In this document: positions 16,918-19,414 of the stretch, piece by piece
Layout of the letters: each line of letters begins with the position of its first letter
Position numbering within the stretch: position 1 is the first letter of the stretch
Assembly: GCA_019751475.1 (NCBI GenBank)
Contig: JAIENH010000456.1
Coordinates: forward strand, 1-19,414
Direction of reading: 5' to 3'
Source: Cyclobacteriaceae bacterium
Lineage (GTDB): Bacteria > Bacteroidota > Bacteroidia > Cytophagales > Cyclobacteriaceae
Length of the DNA: 19,414 nucleotides
Notes under the pieces: generated by a model
What the model was told of the DNA's origin: nothing
Seen by the model: only the letters and a program-made list of their open reading frames with translations
The model's database searches: none
Position numbers and translations under genes: made by a program

Positions 16918-17301
16918 TTAACGATTCCGAAGCTTCTCGATGTATTGCATTAAGATTTCATTGCTGTGACGCAAATGTTGTATCTCATCCTGAAGTACGC
17001 TCAACGTTTTTTCTATCAATGGCCCCATTTGTTCCTGATTGTGAAGAATAAAATTCTTTTGATGAGGGCTATGATTGTTAAAGGTGTTATTAAAGACCTG
17101 ACTTTCATCAAAGTTTACAATATCTAAGGGATCCACCTGGAGCAATTTTGCAATTACTTCAAGTCTGTTGAAATCCAATTTTGTTTCTTCGCGCTCTATC
17201 TTGCCGTAAGCCTGGGGCGTGATTTCCATTTGAGTAGCTAGGTATTCCTGCGAGATACCCTTCATTTCCCTTATTTTCCGAATCTTTTCCCCGATTTTCA
17301 T
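16918..17301 (-). CDS. XRE/HTH-3 family transcriptional regulator with C-terminal coiled coil
   Basis: This 127-residue protein has a Cro/CI-type helix-turn-helix at about 3-60 (IRKIREMKGISQEYLATQM, then ITPQAYGKIEREE as the recognition part), a linker rich in Asn and His (about 65-90), and a C-terminal predicted coiled coil (about 93-127) probably used for dimerisation. I start at ATG 17301; the frame is open to TTG 17358 but that leader shows no family features. A good promoter match and an inverted repeat lie just upstream, suggesting self-regulation. It is the first gene of a likely XRE-tatC-rpiB transcript and is divergent from the cysteine-rich lipoprotein gene. Its targets are unknown. 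Confidence 0.85.
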   Translation of the reverse strand: MKIGEKIRKIREMKGISQEYLATQMEITPQAYGKIEREETKLDFNRLEVIAKLLQVDPLDIVNFDESQVFNNTFNNHSPHQKNFILHNQEQMGPLIEKTLSVLQDEIQHLRHSNEILMQYIEKLRNR

Positions 17302-17358
17302 AGTGATGCTTTCAAAGATGAGTGTTTTAGCAAACAACGTGTAGGTTTTTGATTGCAA

Positions 17359-17429
17359 TAATTTTTAGGGGTTTTAGTTTCGAAAGCTACTTTAACTTCG
17401 CCTCATCATCAAACTAAACCCAAAAATTA
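17359..17429. repeat. Bulged inverted repeat over the XRE promoter, candidate operator
   Basis: The left arm (17359-17380, TAATTTTTAGGGG then TTTTAGTTT) and the right arm (17411-17429, AAACTAAACCC then AAAAATTA) are reverse complements apart from three extra bases in the left arm. The right arm overlaps the predicted -33 element and the left arm overlaps the predicted start site of the XRE gene. That geometry fits an operator bound by a dimeric regulator, most simply XRE itself, but a role as an RNA hairpin is also possible. Confidence 0.5.
17382..17413 (-). promoter_or_regulatory. Predicted Bacteroidota-type promoter for the XRE-tatC-rpiB operon
   Basis: On the minus strand TTTG (17413-17410) is followed after 20 bases by TAGCTTTC (17389-17382). 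This matches the Bacteroidota pattern TTTG-N19-21-TAnnTTTG at all but the last base. Transcription would start near 17375, about 75 bases before the ATG at 17301. Confidence 0.5.
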
Positions 17430-17489
17430 TAATGACGACCGAAATTTGACACTTGGTCTGAAAACTTAGATTATTAACTCTAAACCCAA
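17414..17489 (+). repeat. Direct repeat CTAAACCCAA, two copies
   Basis: The 10-mer CTAAACCCAA occurs at 17414-17423, inside the right arm of the inverted repeat, and again at 17480-17489, six bases before the lipoprotein ATG. Together with the inverted left-arm copy this gives three related half-sites in one intergenic region. The spacing of 66 bp between starts is close to six helical turns. Confidence 0.4.
17445..17474 (+). promoter_or_regulatory. Weak candidate promoter for the lipoprotein gene set
   Basis: TTTG at 17445-17448 is followed after 18 bases by TAGATTAT (17467-17474), a partial match to TAnnTTTG. The implied start near 17481 lies within the second CTAAACCCAA copy and leaves a leader of about 14 bases. 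Confidence 0.25.
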
Positions 17490-17494
17490 TAAAT

Positions 17495-18373
17495 ATGAAG
17501 ACTAGTTATGTATTCACTATTCTCATTGTATTGTGTAGTTGTGGTTCTAACAATGAGCTGGAGATTCGGAACAATGTTTCGAATGATGTCAAAGTCAACT
17601 CCGATTTGGTCAAGGCTTTTGACTATTTGAACGAAAAAATTGGCGATGGAGACCTGTCGATTGAAAATCAAATTAAAGTTTTTAATGACTACGCGACTAG
17701 TAGAAAGTTAGGGTTAAATTTGAATAACGCATCTTGTTCGCCTAAGAGCAAGGAAGCATCACTTCCGGGTGTTTCAAAAGCACATGAACGACTCATTTCA
17801 GATGATATGAATATGCTCAATTTTTATTTCATCAATTATGGCCCCGGACCAGAGGCTCTTAGTCTTATAAAGAGCTACAAAAGCAAACTCGGGCAAGGTA
17901 TATACATGACATTGGATAAAATGGAATTAGATGTTTTGAAAGAACATGTAGCGGCTTTAGAATTCTTAGCGGGAACCTCCGTTGGAAGGACATATTTTGA
18001 AAATATTTCAGCCTTCGCAAATAAACAATCACGTAGAGAAACCATCCAATTAAGAACCAGTGCGTCTGACGCTGAATGTATATTCTACATTACAATGATT
18101 GGATATTATTCCTATGCTTGCATTTCTACACCATGGCCTTTAAATTTGATACCATGTGGCCTCTTAGCCTATTATGCCGTAAAAGCTGCTGGATGTCCTG
18201 GCAGTGGTGGCAGTGGTGGGGGATGCGCTGGAAGTTCTGACCCCTGTTGTGGTATTACCTGTATTACAGGATATGTCTGCAATGGTGGGCAATGTGAACA
18301 AGATCCTAACTTTGTACCTCCGAGTTGCCCTGAAGGATGTGTATGGGGTGGCACTTCATGTAACTGTCCATGA
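17495..18373 (+). CDS. Cysteine-rich lipoprotein, unknown function
   Basis: I do not recognise this 292-residue protein. It opens with a lipoprotein signal, hydrophobic core then LCSC, so Cys16 is the likely lipidated residue and the protein should sit in the envelope. Residues 20-190 are mixed helical without known motifs. From 195 to 291 there are 14 cysteines in 97 residues (195, 209, 221, 234, 244, 251, 252, 256, 262, 267, 278, 282, 289, 291). The first four space out a hydrophobic, Tyr-rich stretch (CIFYITMIGYYSYAC onward), then a GSGGSGGG linker leads to two small Cys-knot-like units (CCGITCITGYVCNGGQC and CPEGCVWGGTSCNC). The pattern suggests disulfide-stapled extracellular modules. 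Its stop overlaps the next start as ATGA. Confidence 0.8.
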   Translation: MKTSYVFTILIVLCSCGSNNELEIRNNVSNDVKVNSDLVKAFDYLNEKIGDGDLSIENQIKVFNDYATSRKLGLNLNNASCSPKSKEASLPGVSKAHERLISDDMNMLNFYFINYGPGPEALSLIKSYKSKLGQGIYMTLDKMELDVLKEHVAALEFLAGTSVGRTYFENISAFANKQSRRETIQLRTSASDAECIFYITMIGYYSYACISTPWPLNLIPCGLLAYYAVKAAGCPGSGGSGGGCAGSSDPCCGITCITGYVCNGGQCEQDPNFVPPSCPEGCVWGGTSCNCP

Positions 18374-18852
18374 AAAATTCTATCATTCCCATTATCTTGT
18401 TGGCTTGCTTTACCTTAGTAGCGAATGCTCAAAAGTTTATTACTTTATCTGTAAAGGAAGAGAAATCTCGCAGAGATAGGATTGTGATCTTTGAAGGCAA
18501 CAGGGTGAAGTGCAGATTCATAGATGGTTCTAAGATTGTGGGTATCATAGACAAGATAACGGACGATAGTATCCAAATCAATGGCCGGAAATTTAGTCTG
18601 GAAGATATTAAATCAATGGCTAAGAGAAAAAAGGGAGGCACAGCTATGATTGTTGGTATTCAGATAGTGCCCGCATTAGGTGGGGCAATCAGTATTGCAG
18701 TTGGAAACCTTCCTGTAGCTGTCGGTTGTTTTGCCTTACAAATTGTTGGATCACTACTGTTTGCGACACCCTTGCATGACTATCCTTTAAGGAATATCAA
18801 AGGCAAGTGGGTTTTGGATGTCCAAGATATCACAAATCAAAGAGTAAAGTAG
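18370..18852 (+). CDS. Small exported protein with predicted membrane hairpin, unknown function
   Basis: This 160-residue protein has a clear signal peptide (MKNSIIPIILLACFTLVANA, cut before Gln21). Residues 36-88 form an SH3-like beta unit (RIVIFEGNRVKCRFIDGSK, then KITDDSIQINGRKFSLEDIKSM), a layout I recall from uncharacterised Bacteroidota envelope proteins. A basic KRKKGG precedes two hydrophobic, Gly/Ala-rich segments (about 91-111 and 114-133), and a short tail YPLRNIKGKWVLDV closes it. The ATGA overlap with the lipoprotein gene implies translational coupling and joint function or assembly. Confidence 0.78.
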   Translation: MKNSIIPIILLACFTLVANAQKFITLSVKEEKSRRDRIVIFEGNRVKCRFIDGSKIVGIIDKITDDSIQINGRKFSLEDIKSMAKRKKGGTAMIVGIQIVPALGGAISIAVGNLPVAVGCFALQIVGSLLFATPLHDYPLRNIKGKWVLDVQDITNQRVK

Positions 18853-18905
18853 AAGAGATAGTAGACTCAATTTCATTCATCTTAAACCATTCCAAAACAA
18901 TTAAT

Positions 18906-19414
18906 ATGCGAGTCATCTTAGTCTTGTTTATAGCATTCACATTTTCATTTCATGTTCGATCACAGACTTTTAGTGGGGGAGTAAGGGGCGGAATGAATTT
19001 TGCGCAATGGAAGCAAAACATTCAAATTAATAGTATTCAAACAGGTACTATCAGTTCCGCCTTAACAAGTGACACTCGTACCGGATACCTGATCGGAATT
19101 TATTACACCATTATGTTTAGTAAGAATGTCGGGCTGCAGCCGGAGTTGTTTTACAATTCAGTTGGCTCAAAATCGGGATCTTCTACCATCAATGTTGACT
19201 ACGCTTCCCTTCCTGTTTTTCTTCGCTATAACATTACAAATCAATTTCATTTATTGGGTGGTCCACAAATAGGGTATTTAATTTCTGCAGATGGACAAAA
19301 CACTAGCCCAACGGGTGGAGTTACTACAAGTATTAAAGATAACATCAACTCGATAGACTTTGGTGGGGTATTTGGCATCGGTGTTGATGTGAGAAAATTT
19401 AACTTTGGATTGCG
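18906..19414 (+). CDS. Outer-membrane beta-barrel protein, PorT-like (3' end missing)
   Basis: An ATG at 18906 opens a frame that runs off the window end after 169 codons. It begins with a signal peptide (MRVILVLFIAFTFSFHVRSQ), then FSGGVRGGMNFAQW, the usual first strand of PorT-like OMP_b-brl_2 barrels. Alternating strands follow, including IGIYYTIMFSKNVGLQPELFY and YASLPVFLRYNI, then LLGGPQIGYLIS and FGGVFGIGVDVRKFNFGL. The family sits in the outer membrane; roles vary and cannot be told from sequence. It lies 53 bp after the small exported protein on the same strand and may share its transcript. Confidence 0.85.
   Translation, partial: MRVILVLFIAFTFSFHVRSQTFSGGVRGGMNFAQWKQNIQINSIQTGTISSALTSDTRTGYLIGIYYTIMFSKNVGLQPELFYNSVGSKSGSSTINVDYASLPVFLRYNITNQFHLLGGPQIGYLISADGQNTSPTGGVTTSIKDNINSIDFGGVFGIGVDVRKFNFGL

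Overview
The window looks like chromosomal DNA from a member of the Bacteroidota, probably of the Cytophagales type. This is inferred from protein style (paired DUF3857/transglutaminase proteins, RbfA next to a LolC/E-like permease, a PorT-like outer-membrane barrel), from weak or absent Shine-Dalgarno sequences, and from one good match to the Bacteroidota promoter pattern TTTG-N20-TAnnTTTG. No species can be named. Genes are densely packed: no stretch over 300 bases lacks a gene, and the longest gap is about 190 bp (17302-17494). I see no tRNA, rRNA, CRISPR array, insertion sequence or integrase.

Layout. (1) 1-2331, +: the 3' part of a circularly permuted ATP-grasp/alpha-E fusion and a cytoplasmic transglutaminase-like protein, a known predicted peptide-modifying pair. 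(2) 2337-3713, -: radA, interrupted by an in-frame TAA that is immediately followed by ATG. (3) 3805-7651, +: two secreted DUF3857/transglutaminase-fold proteins. The second keeps the Cys-His-acid triad; the first has lost the Cys and His. (4) 7652-9374: a short-chain dehydrogenase (-) divergent from a lipid A acyltransferase-like gene (+). (5) 9386-12336, -: a SNF2 helicase split by a one-base frameshift between its two RecA-like lobes. (6) 12490-14100, -: rbfA and a LolC/E-like permease. (7) 14216-15622, +: a polytopic membrane protein of unknown role. (8) 15612-17301, -: an XRE-type regulator, tatC and rpiB as a probable operon. (9) 17495-19414, +: a cysteine-rich lipoprotein, a small exported protein with a 4-bp start/stop overlap, and a truncated outer-membrane beta-barrel.

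Most of the window is core housekeeping: recombination, ribosome maturation, Tat export, pentose phosphate metabolism, lipid A and lipoprotein traffic. The least explained part is the right end. There an XRE gene and a cell-envelope gene set diverge from a 193-bp region that carries a bulged inverted repeat lying over the best promoter match in the window. The other notable signal is that two conserved DNA-transaction genes, radA and the SNF2 helicase, are each broken at a point where the stop codon abuts or overlaps an in-register ATG. This may be error, decay or translational coupling; the sequence alone cannot decide.
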